Shown here one piece after another: positions 1-9,852 of a stretch of DNA of 64,000 nucleotides. How positions within the stretch are numbered: position 1 is the first letter of the stretch; each line of letters opens with the position of its first letter. A program made the translations under genes and the position numbers. Origin of the DNA: JANOBD01 sp031411495 (GTDB lineage Bacteria; Planctomycetota; Phycisphaerae; Tepidisphaerales; Tepidisphaeraceae); the NCBI GenBank assembly GCA_031411495.1, contig JANOBD010000013.1, positions 1-64,000 on the forward strand. The letters are read 5' to 3'. The notes beneath the pieces were generated by a model. That model had not been told where the DNA came from. It saw only the letters and a list, made by a program, of their open reading frames with translations, and did not search any database.

Positions 1-1886
1 TCGGCGCCGATCGCCGCGGGTACGAACTTCGCTGGCTCGGCGGACTCGGTTCGCAACAGTACGGCGGGAACGGGAGCCGCCTTTTCGCTGCGGACAAGCA
101 GGGTGCAACTGGCCGATTCTTCGGTGTCGAAGAGGACCTTGTCCGCCCGCAGGTTGAACTGTTGACCCGGCAAAAGCCCGGTGCCGCTGGTCAGCCACCG
201 CAGCAGGCTCTGCCAGAGCGAGGCATAGACGACTTCTTTCTGCTGAAAACTCGGCTGGAGAAACGTCCAGCGCCACATGCCCGCGCCCTCGATGACGACG
301 ACGCGGCCCGAGCCGAACGGCTGATACGTCACCACTGGCTGCGTGCGTCCGCCGGCGCCGACAGTGGTCGCGAGAACGATCGCGAGGGGTTTGCTCGTCT
401 GCGGGTCAGCACTGGTGGCAAGAGTCGGAAGCTGCGAAACGATCGAGCCGTCATCCCCACCCGCTGCGTCCGGATCGAGCGTCCAGCGCATGTCCTTTCC
501 GGTATCGGTGAGCGCGACGTGAAAACGCTTCTCGGCCGGCGACGCGGTCCACCGAATCGGCAGGAGGGACGCCAGCGCGGAGTTCATCTCCGGAACCGGC
601 GATCCGCGATAGCACACCAGCGAGCCGCCGCGGCGACTGATCCATTCCTTCAGCGTGTCGATCGACTCGGGGGTGAGAAACGCCTCGGCATCACGGCCGA
701 TGAGCACGACCTGGTATGCCTTGAGCGAGTCGATATCTGCGAGGATCGAACCCGGATCGGTCAGCACGTCGTTCGATTCGCTGCGCGATTGACCGCCGGC
801 GGCTTTGCTCAGCGTGCGGCGCAGGACGCGATCGCTGCGCACCTGGATAAGCGCGTCTACCGCGACTGCCGGGTCGGCGGCAAGCGTCTGCAGGAGGAAC
901 TTCCCATCCCAATAAGGCTTGCCTTCGAGGACGAGCGCGCGGATCGGCTCGTCGACCACGCGCAGCACGTAAGGCGAGCGATTGTCGTCCGTGGTCGTTT
1001 CGTCCTTGATGGCGTCCATCGCTACGTCGTAGCGGAAGACGCCGGTATGATCCGATTCGACGACGAAATACGCGGTCGCTTCATCCGTCCCGCCACGGAG
1101 GGAAATCGGCTGGCTTGCGATTTCCTTGCCGTCTCGGGTCAGGCGGACGGTTGTCTGTGCCGGCGCGACGCCGCGATAACGGATGCGCGCGGTCACTGGT
1201 ACTTTCTGGTTCAGAACGGCCAGATCCTGCGCGCTGCGCAATTCAAGGCGCGCCTCGGTCTGCCCCGTTGCCTGGCCGAAGGTCGAGGTGAAGACCGGGA
1301 CGTTGAGCGTGCGTGCAGCCCGCGCCGCATCCAGCACGCCTGACGGACCCGCCTCGGTATTGTGAATGCCGTCACTGAACAACACCACCGCCTGCCCCGC
1401 GGCGCGATCGCTCGATGCCAGGCTCGAGGCGATGGCCAGGCCGACATCGGTCGCATCACCCGTCGGTTGGGCCGACAGCAGGTTCGTCAGGTCGCTCGAG
1501 CGGATGCCCGAATCGAAGGCGCGGACATCGACATCGAACTGATCGGCAAGCGATCGCGCGACCTGATCCGCGCGGGCCCGCGCCTGATCGAAGCGCGACT
1601 GGCCGGTGCCCACATCCGTTGTGCCCATGCTCGCCGAAGCGTCAACCAGAAGCTGGAGCAGGGGCTTCCCCGGCGGCGGGGGAAGCGGTTTCAGTCGCGT
1701 TGGATTCAGCAGCAGCGCGAGTGCCGCGCTCGCGCCGAAGCTGCTGAGGAACATGATCCAGTACCACCGCGCCCTGTTTATGCCGATTGGCCGGCGCGTG
1801 ATACGCAAGACGAGAATCAAGAAGGTCAATGCTGCCAGGAGCAGCCAGAGGCCCATCGGAATCAGAGGTTGGGCGGTGAGTGACAT
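1..1886 (-). CDS. VWA and glutamine-amidotransferase-like membrane protein, 3' end beyond window
   Basis: Reading the minus strand from the ATG at 1886 gives about 628 codons with no stop before the window edge, so the C-terminus is missing. Two hydrophobic segments lie in the first 60 residues. A von Willebrand factor A domain follows, with a metal-site motif DASASMG near residue 80 and a later VVLFSDG strand. The rest resembles the GATase1-like putative amidotransferase domain that planctomycetes place next to BatA-type proteins; that part is family knowledge. The ATG overlaps the stop of the preceding gene as TGATG, so the two are probably translationally coupled. It is the last visible member of the MoxR-DUF58-VWA operon. 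Substrate unknown; a role at the cell envelope is inferred. Confidence 0.85.
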   Translation of the reverse strand, partial: MSLTAQPLIPMGLWLLLAALTFLILVLRITRRPIGINRARWYWIMFLSSFGASAALALLLNPTRLKPLPPPPGKPLLQLLVDASASMGTTDVGTGQSRFDQARARADQVARSLADQFDVDVRAFDSGIRSSDLTNLLSAQPTGDATDVGLAIASSLASSDRAAGQAVVLFSDGIHNTEAGPSGVLDAARAARTLNVPVFTSTFGQATGQTEARLELRSAQDLAVLNQKVPVTARIRYRGVAPAQTTVRLTRDGKEIASQPISLRGGTDEATAYFVVESDHTGVFRYDVAMDAIKDETTTDDNRSPYVLRVVDEPIRALVLEGKPYWDGKFLLQTLAADPAVAVDALIQVRSDRVLRRTLSKAAGGQSRSESNDVLTDPGSILADIDSLKAYQVVLIGRDAEAFLTPESIDTLKEWISRRGGSLVCYRGSPVPEMNSALASLLPIRWTASPAEKRFHVALTDTGKDMRWTLDPDAAGGDDGSIVSQLPTLATSADPQTSKPLAIVLATTVGAGGRTQPVVTYQPFGSGRVVVIEGAGMWRWTFLQPSFQQKEVVYASLWQSLLRWLTSGTGLLPGQQFNLRADKVLFDTEESASCTLLVRSEKAAPVPAVLLRTESAEPAKFVPAAIGA

Positions 1887-3964
1887 CAGTTGCGAAACAG
1901 CAGCAGGGTGAGCAGTTCAAGAAGCACAAAAACGGATGTGCCCGCCATCGCCCAGGTCCACGCGGTGTCGTCCCTTTTCGCGCCGACATCATCGCCACCG
2001 TTGAACTGAACGGTTCGGCCGCCGGCGAGTCGGGATTCGAGCAGTTTCGGATCGATCGGCGCCAGCGAAGATTCCTCGGCCGGAGCGGCCGTCGCGATCG
2101 CGTGCACGACGGCCTTCTCCTCGTCCACGACGCGATACACGCCGGCGGGTCCGCTGTGAGGCCATCGCCACAGCGTCTGGTTTGACTCGACGACGATCTC
2201 GCCAAGGTCTACCGAAGCGTCGTCCGGGCCGACGATGTCGAGTTTGTCCGGCTTCGCGACGCTCGCGAGCGACGCGACCAGCGGCTGTCCGCTCGGGCAC
2301 GCATCATCCGCAACGCGGCTGGAGATTGCCCGGTTCGCCAGCTCGCCGATGAGCGGCACGAAGATGTTGGAAGAAATAATGTTGGATCGTGCAAGGTCGG
2401 CGTTCAGCACGGCGATGTTCCCGGCTCCGCACGGCGACATCACGATCGCGGCGGATCGGTCGTTGAAGCTGGCGAATATGTCGTCCTTCAACCCCGACGC
2501 GATCGGTCGGGACGCGAGCCCGCCTGCGAATCGAAGCGGCGCGATGGCGGCCTGCGCGCTGTCGCCGAGCAACGCGATCCCCGGCGCATCCACACGCCAA
2601 TCGCTGAGGAACAGGTCTCCCCGCGCGAACGACGACGGGACGAACTCGACCGGGAGCTTCCAGTCGCTGCCTGCAGCGCGGGCGAGCGAGGCAAGGTTGA
2701 TCGCATCGATCGGCTCGGCGGCGATATAGAGAACGCCTCGACCCCGACGCAGCATCCCGGCGATCCATTCTAGGTCGGAGTCAGACATCTTGCCGGCATG
2801 ATCGATGACGACCAAAGCCGCTTTCGAAAGAGCGACGCGGTCAATCTGTTGCGAATCTAGACGGGTGACCCTCTCTCCGGTGGGAGCGAGCGCGCGCTCC
2901 ACAAAATGGCTCGACACCGGCGCAGGCGCAGCCGACTCGCGCGTGAGCAGAACGTACGTGGGCGCCGAAGAGACTTCAATCGCGATTGGCCGCTGATCAT
3001 CCTGCGGCAGGGCATCGCCGACGTCGAGCAGTCGCGCCTTGCCGGTCGCCCACCCGGCGGTCGTTGGCGTCCAGGCGATCGGGACCGTCGTGCGAACGCG
3101 CGGCGGAAGCGTCGCCGAGCCATGCAGCGACTGCCCGCCGATCGTCACTTCCACCTGAACGGCCCGCGGCGTCCTGGCGTCATTCAGAACATCGAGCTCG
3201 ATTCGTGTCGCGCCGCCCGCTTCCACGCGCCCCCGTACCGCGGCGCGGACGATCGCGAGATTCTCCAGCGGTGCCGTCGGCGCGACCGATTCGAGTTGAA
3301 TCTGTGTATCGGCCGGAAGTGGCGTGAAGTCGGCGGCCGTCCAGTTGCTGCGCTGGAAATCGGAGACGATGACCAGTTCGCGCCGATGACCCTGAGGCGA
3401 TTTCGCGAGCACCTCCGCGGCGGCATTGATCGCGGCGGGTACGTTCGTTCGCTGCGTCTGCGCTGCCGCGCTGGCCAGTTGCTCGCGCAACGCGGCGAAG
3501 TTCGCTGTGGCGCTGCTCGTCGCCATTTCAGCGGACTCTCCGGCAAGGATCAGGCTCGCGCGCAGGCCTGGATGAAATGCCAGGTGCGCCGCCGCGACTT
3601 CGCGGGCACGCTCGATGGGTGATATGCCGCGTTGCGACGCCGTCATGCTCTGGCTCACGTCGACAATCACAACGCGGGTCGCGTCGCCTGTTGCGTCACT
3701 CGAAACCAGCGGCTTGACGCCCAGGAGGGGGCGCGCGAAGGCGAACGCGAGCGCGGTCACGGCGAGCGTCCGGAGCAGCAACAGCAGCCAGTCGCGCAGC
3801 TTGTTGATCGACCGCTTCTGCTCGATGACGCCACGGAGGAATCGAACGGTCGGCAGCGCCATGCGCTTCGGCCGGGGTCGTGTGAGCAGGTGTACTGCGA
3901 TCGGCAGACCGACCGAGACGGCGCCCAGGACCAGCGCCCATGGATTGAGCAGTTGCATGGCCAT
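1886..3964 (-). CDS. BatA-type membrane protein with VWA domain
   Basis: The 692-residue protein starts at the ATG at 3964, which overlaps the DUF58 stop as TGATG; an in-frame TTG one codon earlier is less likely. The N-terminus has the BatA (aerotolerance regulator N-terminal) layout: a first membrane helix around residues 5-27 with the NPWALVLGA start, the basic stretch LLTRPRPKRMALPTVRFL, and a second helix around residues 58-80. A VWA-like domain follows, with DVSQSMT as metal-binding motif near residue 100. A C-terminal membrane helix ends the protein in LLTLLLFRN. Family members act with MoxR ATPases in envelope stress or metal insertion, but no function is proven for planctomycete copies. 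Confidence 0.88.
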   Translation of the reverse strand: MAMQLLNPWALVLGAVSVGLPIAVHLLTRPRPKRMALPTVRFLRGVIEQKRSINKLRDWLLLLLRTLAVTALAFAFARPLLGVKPLVSSDATGDATRVVIVDVSQSMTASQRGISPIERAREVAAAHLAFHPGLRASLILAGESAEMATSSATANFAALREQLASAAAQTQRTNVPAAINAAAEVLAKSPQGHRRELVIVSDFQRSNWTAADFTPLPADTQIQLESVAPTAPLENLAIVRAAVRGRVEAGGATRIELDVLNDARTPRAVQVEVTIGGQSLHGSATLPPRVRTTVPIAWTPTTAGWATGKARLLDVGDALPQDDQRPIAIEVSSAPTYVLLTRESAAPAPVSSHFVERALAPTGERVTRLDSQQIDRVALSKAALVVIDHAGKMSDSDLEWIAGMLRRGRGVLYIAAEPIDAINLASLARAAGSDWKLPVEFVPSSFARGDLFLSDWRVDAPGIALLGDSAQAAIAPLRFAGGLASRPIASGLKDDIFASFNDRSAAIVMSPCGAGNIAVLNADLARSNIISSNIFVPLIGELANRAISSRVADDACPSGQPLVASLASVAKPDKLDIVGPDDASVDLGEIVVESNQTLWRWPHSGPAGVYRVVDEEKAVVHAIATAAPAEESSLAPIDPKLLESRLAGGRTVQFNGGDDVGAKRDDTAWTWAMAGTSVFVLLELLTLLLFRN

Positions 3965-4872
3965 CAACCCCCGCGCGGAACCAGGAAGCCGCTCAATGAC
4001 TGCAGGTAATGCGTCGCCGTCGAAAGCCGCCGATAGTCACAATCGCTCGCCAGTGCGAGCGTTCGAACCTCGGCACAGAATGCGCTGAACCGCGCTTCGT
4101 AATCGCACTTCACCTCGGCGGGAGAACAGTCGACCGCGCCTTCGTTCTCAAGGCCTTCAAAGCGCCAGGCAACACCATCCGGTAGCGTCTCTTCGGATCG
4201 ATCCACGATGTGCAGGAGCAATACATCCCAACGCCGGCGTCGAAAGAGCCGAAGAGATGCGAAAAGGGCATCCAGATCATCGACAAGGAAGTCGCTGAGA
4301 AGGATGAGCGAGCCGCTGCGAAGGTTGGTCGATCGGATGTCGTCCAGCGCTTTGACGAGGTCTGTCTGTGCGAGTGGCTGTGCCGCTTCGATCAGCGACT
4401 GCACGCGTCGCACGTGCGTCGGCGTTCCGCCCGGAAGAAGGCGATCGACCACGCCGGCGCCGGCGATGGCGGCGCCTACGCAGTCCAACTGATCGAGGAT
4501 GAGCTGGCTCATCGCCGTGGCGAGATACTTCGCATACTGGAGTTTCGTGAGGCCATTCGGCGAGCCGAAATCCATCGAGGCGCTCGCGTCGAGGAGCAGG
4601 AGGCAGCGCATATCCGTCTCGTCCTGGTACAGGCGGACATACGGACGGCCGGTGCGGGCGAGCACTTTCCAGTCGAGTCGGCGCAGGTCTTCGCCGGGGG
4701 TGTATTGGCGATAGTCGGCAAACTCGCTGCTGCCACCGTGTTGATGCGAACGATGACGGCCGGCGTTGCCGCCGTGGACGCGCTGCCGCGGCGCGAAACG
4801 AAGATGCCTGAGCGAAGCCAGGGCGGCGCGCTGAAGGAACTTCGAGTCTGAGTCGGGTGCGAGGGTACTCAT
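3964..4872 (-). CDS. DUF58 domain protein
   Basis: The 302-residue protein carries the DUF58 signature: YTPGEDLRRLDWKVLARTG near residue 60, followed by a VWA-like strand with LLLLDASASMDFG near residue 95. DUF58 proteins are almost always encoded directly after a MoxR ATPase. Here the MoxR gene ends 14 bases upstream, and the next gene (BatA-like) overlaps its stop codon. There is no N-terminal membrane segment, unlike some relatives, so it is probably cytoplasmic. The likely role is a partner of the MoxR chaperone in assembling or activating an envelope complex; this rests on family context. Confidence 0.9.
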   Translation of the reverse strand: MSTLAPDSDSKFLQRAALASLRHLRFAPRQRVHGGNAGRHRSHQHGGSSEFADYRQYTPGEDLRRLDWKVLARTGRPYVRLYQDETDMRCLLLLDASASMDFGSPNGLTKLQYAKYLATAMSQLILDQLDCVGAAIAGAGVVDRLLPGGTPTHVRRVQSLIEAAQPLAQTDLVKALDDIRSTNLRSGSLILLSDFLVDDLDALFASLRLFRRRRWDVLLLHIVDRSEETLPDGVAWRFEGLENEGAVDCSPAEVKCDYEARFSAFCAEVRTLALASDCDYRRLSTATHYLQSLSGFLVPRGG

Positions 4873-4886
4873 TGGCGGAGCCTGCT

Positions 4887-5876
4887 TCAGTTCGTCTCGG
4901 CAAGAATCGTTTCGATGATCTTCACGCTGCCGACCTGATCGCCGATCGCGCGGTGGTTCGGCAGAACGCGATGGCGAAGCACGGCGGTGGCGACGGATCG
5001 CACATCGTCCACGGTCGGCGCCGGTCGGCCGCCGAGCATGGCGACCGCCTTGGCGGCGCGTACCAGGTTCTGACTCCCGCGCGGGCCGGCGCCCCAGGCG
5101 ACATAATCCTTCACGAACTTGCTTGCCCGCGCGTCGGTCGGCCTGCTCCTGCCACAGACCCTAACCGCGTAGGCCGCCACGTTTGAAGGTACCGGCGCCG
5201 CGTACACCAGCTCGCGAAGCGACAGGAACTGCTCACGCGAGAACATCGGCGTCGGCAGTTTCAGGGCCGCGCCGGAGGTCATCATCACCACGCGCTCCTC
5301 CTCCTCGGGTGACGGATAATCGATATGGATTTCCATCATGAAGCGGTCGAGTTGTGCCTCGGGCAGCGGATAGGTGCCCTCCTGTTCGATCGGATTCTGC
5401 GTTGCGACTACGAGAAACGGATCGTCGAGCGGGTAGGTCACGCCGCCGACGCTCACATGCTGCTCGGCCATCGCCTCGAGCAGTGCGCTCTGCGTCTTGG
5501 GCGTCGCGCGGTTGATCTCGTCGGCGAGTACGAGATTGGCAAACACCGGCCCGCGGCGAAAGCTCATCCGGCGATCTTCGCCGAGCAGTTCATATCCGGT
5601 GATGTCGGATGGCATCAGGTCGGGTGTGAACTGCACGCGCGAGAACCTCCAGTCGAAGGCGCACGCGAGCGATTTCACCATCAGGGTCTTCGCGAGCCCC
5701 GGCACGCCAACCAGGAGCGCGTGACTGCCGGTGAGTGCGCAAACAAGGAGCTGGTCGATCGCCCGGTCCTGTCCAATGACGACGCGATGCAGCGCTTCGC
5801 GAATCTGTGCGACGGACTGCGCGAACGCGTGGAGTCGTTCGTGTACAGCGAACGTGGGATCGGTCGATGGTGACAT
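4887..5876 (-). CDS. MoxR family AAA+ ATPase
   Basis: The 329-residue protein is a full-length MoxR-type AAA+ ATPase. Walker A is GVPGLAKT at residues 57-64, Walker B is LVLADE at 115-120, and the sensor region reads VVATQNPIEQEGTYPLPEAQ, typical of the family. MoxR ATPases act as chaperones for VWA-domain partners, and three such genes follow on the same strand with 14-base or overlapping junctions. This is the first gene of the operon. Its promoter should lie in the 736-base gap at 5877-6612, where no clear -35/-10 pair is visible. Confidence 0.95.
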   Translation of the reverse strand: MSPSTDPTFAVHERLHAFAQSVAQIREALHRVVIGQDRAIDQLLVCALTGSHALLVGVPGLAKTLMVKSLACAFDWRFSRVQFTPDLMPSDITGYELLGEDRRMSFRRGPVFANLVLADEINRATPKTQSALLEAMAEQHVSVGGVTYPLDDPFLVVATQNPIEQEGTYPLPEAQLDRFMMEIHIDYPSPEEEERVVMMTSGAALKLPTPMFSREQFLSLRELVYAAPVPSNVAAYAVRVCGRSRPTDARASKFVKDYVAWGAGPRGSQNLVRAAKAVAMLGGRPAPTVDDVRSVATAVLRHRVLPNHRAIGDQVGSVKIIETILAETN

Positions 5877-6612
5877 AAAACAGCCCCGTGCTCATTGCTG
5901 AAACCGGATAATCGAAGGGACTCTAGCATTGCCAGGAAATCGGGCAATCGGAAATCGGTGACGGTTCTTCGATCGACGGCTCCGCATCGCGGACGTGCGG
6001 ACATCGTACGACCCTGCTGAAACGGGTGTGCGAATCGAACGCCGGTGTCGGTCTACCAGATACTGGAGTATGGCACCGACGTCAGATACGGCTTGCCCAG
6101 ACAAGTGGCCGAACAGAGTAGGGCGGCCGCATTTTGGCTTCGTGCGGAATGCGGCGTCGTGTGAGACTTGGAAGCGCGGATATTCATCCGGTGGCGAGTG
6201 TTGTAACGGCAAGCGAAATCGCAAAACTCGGGCTGGGGGGATTCGAACCCCCGGCCACTTGACCCCCAGAATCACCTGAGTGTTGTCCGAAAGTCGCGAA
6301 ATCAATCGCAAAAACCGAGCGGAAATGTACTGCGATAACTCACGCAGGCCAACGGAATCTATCGCGGGTATTCACGGATGATCGCACTTAAACGGGAGAG
6401 TGACGGAAGTAATTTCCAGATCGATTCATCGAGTTCGATCTAGCATGCCACCCATCGTCCGATGCTCTATTTCTGCTCGATGTCTCAACTCCCGACATTG
6501 GCGGCCATCGACGACTGGCTCAAACGACTGTCCGAGGGCGATGAGCACGCACGTTTCGCACTCCTGGGCTGCTGGCGACCGCGAACTACACCCCCCCCCC
6601 GCGGCGAGCCGA
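5877..6612. other. Intergenic region without a protein gene
   Basis: No open frame here has convincing protein character. The region holds the upstream side of the moxR operon, the tRNA-Pro 3'-half copy at 6226-6269, and a run of ten C residues at 6591-6600 just past the 3' end of the BlaI-like gene. An open frame from 6478 on the plus strand runs through the C-run but matches no family I recognise. Confidence 0.6.
6226..6269 (-). repeat. Copy of the 3' half of tRNA-Pro (putative att site)
   Basis: On the minus strand this stretch matches the intact tRNA-Pro gene (positions 12744-12787) from the anticodon loop through the T-arm and acceptor stem to three bases past the acceptor: 42 of 44 bases are identical. 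The 5' half of the tRNA is absent, so no functional tRNA can be made. The copy has the same orientation as the intact tRNA and lies on its 3' side, about 6.5 kb away. That is the geometry expected when an element integrates into a tRNA 3' end. Confidence 0.85.
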
Positions 6613-7044
6613 TCACCTCCGTCGTCGACTCGCCATCGAAGGAGCCGGCGTCGAAATTCTCGAATTCGACTTCGCTTGCTCGATCGCCTCACGCATCTCA
6701 GTGATCTCCTTCGAAGAGCATCTCCGGCCCGCGAGCGCATGTCGGACCAGATCCGTCACCGACCCGGCGAAAAGTCGCTCGAGCCATTCATCAGCGACGA
6801 GCTTGCGGGCATCCACTTCCGTGATCACCGCGCGGAACTTTTGTGGCCGCCGCTCGTCGGTGAGTTCGACCATCCCTTTGGCGAGCATGATCCGCATGAT
6901 CGTCGCGACCGAGGTGTAGGCGACCTTCCGCTTCAAGAGGAGATGGTCGTGAACGTCGCGGATCGTGGCGATCCCGCGCTCCCAGAGGCAGACCAGGATT
7001 TCGAACTCCGCGTCCGTCGGGCGATTGGAAATGGGACGTCCCAT
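6613..7044 (-). CDS. BlaI/MecI family transcriptional repressor
   Basis: From the ATG at 7044 the protein is 143 residues, the usual length of BlaI repressors. It opens with MGRPISNRPTDAEFEILV, the normal start of the family, followed by the winged-helix segment (LWERGIATIRDVHDHL, then YTSVATIMRIM). The C-terminal dimerisation region reads WLERLFAGSVTDLVRHALAG. An alternative ATG at 7122 overlaps the previous stop as ATGA and would add 26 unusual residues. BlaI proteins repress their own operon and usually a BlaR1/M56 sensor protease gene; no such protease is present here. It ends the sigma-kinase operon. Confidence 0.85.
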   Translation of the reverse strand: MGRPISNRPTDAEFEILVCLWERGIATIRDVHDHLLLKRKVAYTSVATIMRIMLAKGMVELTDERRPQKFRAVITEVDARKLVADEWLERLFAGSVTDLVRHALAGRRCSSKEITEMREAIEQAKSNSRISTPAPSMASRRRR

Positions 7045-7118
7045 CCGCGGCACTATCCGCGGATGAACGTCCACAATCAAATCCTTCGTTGTCAGATGCT
7101 CCAAGCACACGGTGGCGA

Positions 7119-7598
7119 TCATCCCACGCCGGCGTTGTGCTTCTCGGCATCGATCGTGTCGTAAATTCCGGCGCTGCCAGGCGTGTTGTCTTTGTCGAAC
7201 ATCGCGGGCGATGTCACTGAGTTGACGTTGCCAGACATTCCCAACATCAGGTCGCAGAAATAGCCTTCAGGGATGTTTACGAGGGCCGTCCCGTCGATCT
7301 TTTGTACAGTCGCGCCGGTGGATGCCTTGCGGGCGATCACGCGGTACGCCGTGAGGACGCCGTGGGAGCTGCGCAGCTCGTGGATCACCAGATCCGATCC
7401 CGCTGCGCTTACCACGCGGTCGGCGGCCCGAGAGTTGGGGCTGGTTCCCCAAATGCTCATCCAGCCGCCCAAGATACGCAGGCGAGGCCACGGATCCGAA
7501 TCCTGGGCGCTGCCGAATGCGCAGCCGTTGGGCGCGGTAATGGCCGTGAGCGTTGCGGTCCCGGCCGAGTTAAGGAACGAGTAAAGGTCGTACGCCAT
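7119..7598 (-). CDS. Hypothetical protein, 159 residues
   Basis: I do not recognise this protein. It starts at an ATG at 7598 with a good ribosome site (GAAGGGAAGGA just upstream), 15 bases after the kinase-CHASE2 stop, and its stop overlaps a possible BlaI start. The sequence has no membrane segment or signal peptide; it is rich in Ser, Ala and Gly with short beta-like stretches (RLRILGGWMSIWG, LTAYRVIARKA). Position and spacing say it belongs to the sigma-kinase operon. It could be a kinase target or a small structural protein, but nothing in the sequence decides this. Confidence 0.65.
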   Translation of the reverse strand: MAYDLYSFLNSAGTATLTAITAPNGCAFGSAQDSDPWPRLRILGGWMSIWGTSPNSRAADRVVSAAGSDLVIHELRSSHGVLTAYRVIARKASTGATVQKIDGTALVNIPEGYFCDLMLGMSGNVNSVTSPAMFDKDNTPGSAGIYDTIDAEKHNAGVG

Positions 7599-7613
7599 GT
7601 GGTCCTTCCCTTC

Positions 7614-9824
7614 TTACAGTGACTGCCGCGCAGAACCCCTGCGCAGCGTGAAAAGCAGCGGTGTGATCAGCACGAGCAACAGCGGAGTTGCCGGCGAGTT
7701 GAGCAGCAAGCCCTGCATCTGATACGCGGCAAGTGGAACGAGCAGGGCCATTACGCCGAACGTGGTCGTCACAATCAGCATCTGCCGGGTCGAGCGAACC
7801 AGGCACGCGGTGACCGCCATCAGGCAGAAGGCGACGATCCACGCGGCGTTCTCCGCATTGATCCCGAAGTTTGCGATCTGCAGCTGCGCGGGAAAGTGAA
7901 CAACCTGGTCGGTGAGCGCCTGGTCGATCGCGGCCGAGTTGAGTTGATAGCCGATTACGTTCCGGCCGGGGAGGACCGGCACCAGTGCATCGTGATCCGG
8001 TCGCGCGTCGCCGATCATGACCACGCGCCCCGCGAAGGCAGCCGACAACGCGGAGGCATCCATCTCGAGAATGTCTTCGAAGCTCAGCTCCGAGGCGAGG
8101 AGAACCGCGTCGGGCGGCATCTCGGGGATGTTCACCGCGAATCCGCGTGCCAGCGCATCCTTGCCCGGTCCGCCGTGGAGCAAGCTGATGCGCGCGATGA
8201 CGGGATTGTCCGCGGTCTGCGCCCGAACCCGCTGCTGCAGGTCGAGCGAGAGTTTGGCATCGCGCGGGATCCCTTTGGCCGCGGCGAGCACTTGCATCAC
8301 GAATCCGGCTTCATCCCCGTCAAACTCGTCGATCAGCATGCTCATCGGCGCTTCGATCTGCTCGTTGATGACAGCAGTGACGGGCATGCCGACGCGGTGC
8401 TCGATAGCGAGTTCAGGGAGGACGCCGGGACCGCCGCGGCTCGTCCAGTTCCCGGCGGCGGTGATGATGGGGACGCCGGCTTGCTCGGCTTGGCGAAACG
8501 ATGCCAGCATTCGTGCATCAAAGGGACTGGGCGCTGCAAAGGAGAGGTCCAATGCAATCGCCTTGGGCCCCGCTGCAGCGATCTTGGCGACAACGGCACC
8601 GATGACCGGTCTGGCCGAGCGGCGGTTCGTCGGATCAAAGTCGGTCTGGCCGAGCGCGGCGGCCACATCCGACAGGTCCGATTTGATCGCGACCATGCGG
8701 ACCTGCTCGAATGGTTGGTCGGACACGTGGTTGAGCTGCCGCAATGCGAAGGCCGGCCAACGCGAATCCAGCGGATGGATGAGCTTCGAGACTGGCGCCG
8801 TCACGCACGCGAGGAACCAGAGCAGCATCGTCAGGAGGGTGACGAGGACTCGATAGGTTCGAACCAGCCGCTTGGCGCGAGACGCGCAGCAGGAGAGGAA
8901 CGATGCCGAGCGTGCCTCGACCGGCTTCTCATCCAGCACATTCTGCAGATCGCTCTGCAGCGCGCCGACCGAGGCGTAGCGATGCCTCGGATCCTTTGCC
9001 AGCGCCTTGAGGATCACGCTCTCCAGATCCTTGGAAATGGTCGGGTCGATACTTCGCGGCCGTACGGGGATCGCTTCTTCCAGAAATCGTGCCGCACGGA
9101 GCGCATTGTCGGTCGGAAGGCGGTAGGGGAGCTGGCCGACCAGGAGTTCATACAGCACGACGCCCAACGAATAGACGTCCCAGAGAACCGAGGGTGCATC
9201 CTGCGTCCCCGAGACCTGCTCGGGCGCCATGTACTGGATCGTGCCGATGAGCTGGTCGCTGCGCGTGAGCGTGATGCTCGCCTCGCTCATCAGGCGTGAG
9301 ACGCCCAGATCGATCACCTTGGCGGAACCCGCACTGCCCACAAGGACGTTGTTCGGCTTCAGGTCGCGATGGAGGATCGCGTGGTCGTGCGCGTACTGCA
9401 CCGCCGAGCAGATCTGGATCATCAGTCCGATGCGGTCGCGTCGGCTCAGGGAGCGATCGTTGGCGTACTCGGTGACCGACTTCGCATCTGGCACCAGCTC
9501 CATCGCATAGAACGGGATCGAGAGCGAACCTTCCTTGTGCGTGCCGGCTTCGTAGACCTGGGCGATGTTCGGATGGACCAGGCTGCCCAGCAGCTGCGAC
9601 TCGCGCTCGAAGCGGTGCAGCTGCTCGCGGGTCATGACCGCCTGGCGCATCAGCTTGAGCGCAACGGTGCGGCTCGGGCGGTCTTGAACCGCCTCATAGA
9701 CGATCCCCATCCCACCGTCACCCAGTCGCCGAACAAGCCGATAGTTGCCGATGTGAAGTGGGGCCAGCAACTCATCCTTATTGGAAGGACTCGAGCCGGT
9801 GATGGACCAGTTCCCCTCTGACAC
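7614..9824 (-). CDS. Transmembrane Ser/Thr protein kinase with CHASE2 sensor domain
   Basis: I place the start at the GTG at 9824 (736 residues), preceded by AAAGGGA; the open frame extends further upstream but overlaps the previous gene. The N-terminal Hanks-type kinase has the glycine loop GDGGMG near residue 35, VALK lysine near 57, HRDLKPNN at about 152-159 and DLG in place of DFG at about 172. A membrane helix near residue 330 leads to an extracytoplasmic CHASE2 sensor region (GPKAIALDLSFAAPS, GRVVMIGDA). Three more hydrophobic helices close the C-terminus. CHASE2 proteins sense unknown outside signals. The gene lies in an operon with a sigma factor, a common planctomycete pairing. Confidence 0.92.
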   Translation of the reverse strand: MSEGNWSITGSSPSNKDELLAPLHIGNYRLVRRLGDGGMGIVYEAVQDRPSRTVALKLMRQAVMTREQLHRFERESQLLGSLVHPNIAQVYEAGTHKEGSLSIPFYAMELVPDAKSVTEYANDRSLSRRDRIGLMIQICSAVQYAHDHAILHRDLKPNNVLVGSAGSAKVIDLGVSRLMSEASITLTRSDQLIGTIQYMAPEQVSGTQDAPSVLWDVYSLGVVLYELLVGQLPYRLPTDNALRAARFLEEAIPVRPRSIDPTISKDLESVILKALAKDPRHRYASVGALQSDLQNVLDEKPVEARSASFLSCCASRAKRLVRTYRVLVTLLTMLLWFLACVTAPVSKLIHPLDSRWPAFALRQLNHVSDQPFEQVRMVAIKSDLSDVAAALGQTDFDPTNRRSARPVIGAVVAKIAAAGPKAIALDLSFAAPSPFDARMLASFRQAEQAGVPIITAAGNWTSRGGPGVLPELAIEHRVGMPVTAVINEQIEAPMSMLIDEFDGDEAGFVMQVLAAAKGIPRDAKLSLDLQQRVRAQTADNPVIARISLLHGGPGKDALARGFAVNIPEMPPDAVLLASELSFEDILEMDASALSAAFAGRVVMIGDARPDHDALVPVLPGRNVIGYQLNSAAIDQALTDQVVHFPAQLQIANFGINAENAAWIVAFCLMAVTACLVRSTRQMLIVTTTFGVMALLVPLAAYQMQGLLLNSPATPLLLVLITPLLFTLRRGSARQSL

Positions 9825-9852
9825 GCCTATCCCTTTCTCTTGACTTGCCGAA

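Noticed and set aside
162..1343. Long plus-strand open frame of 393 codons
   Set aside because: Arg-rich, without family features; it is the antisense shadow of the partial VWA gene, which continues to the window edge.
6228..6290. A second functional tRNA
   Set aside because: Only the 3' half is present; the D-arm and 5' acceptor strand are absent.
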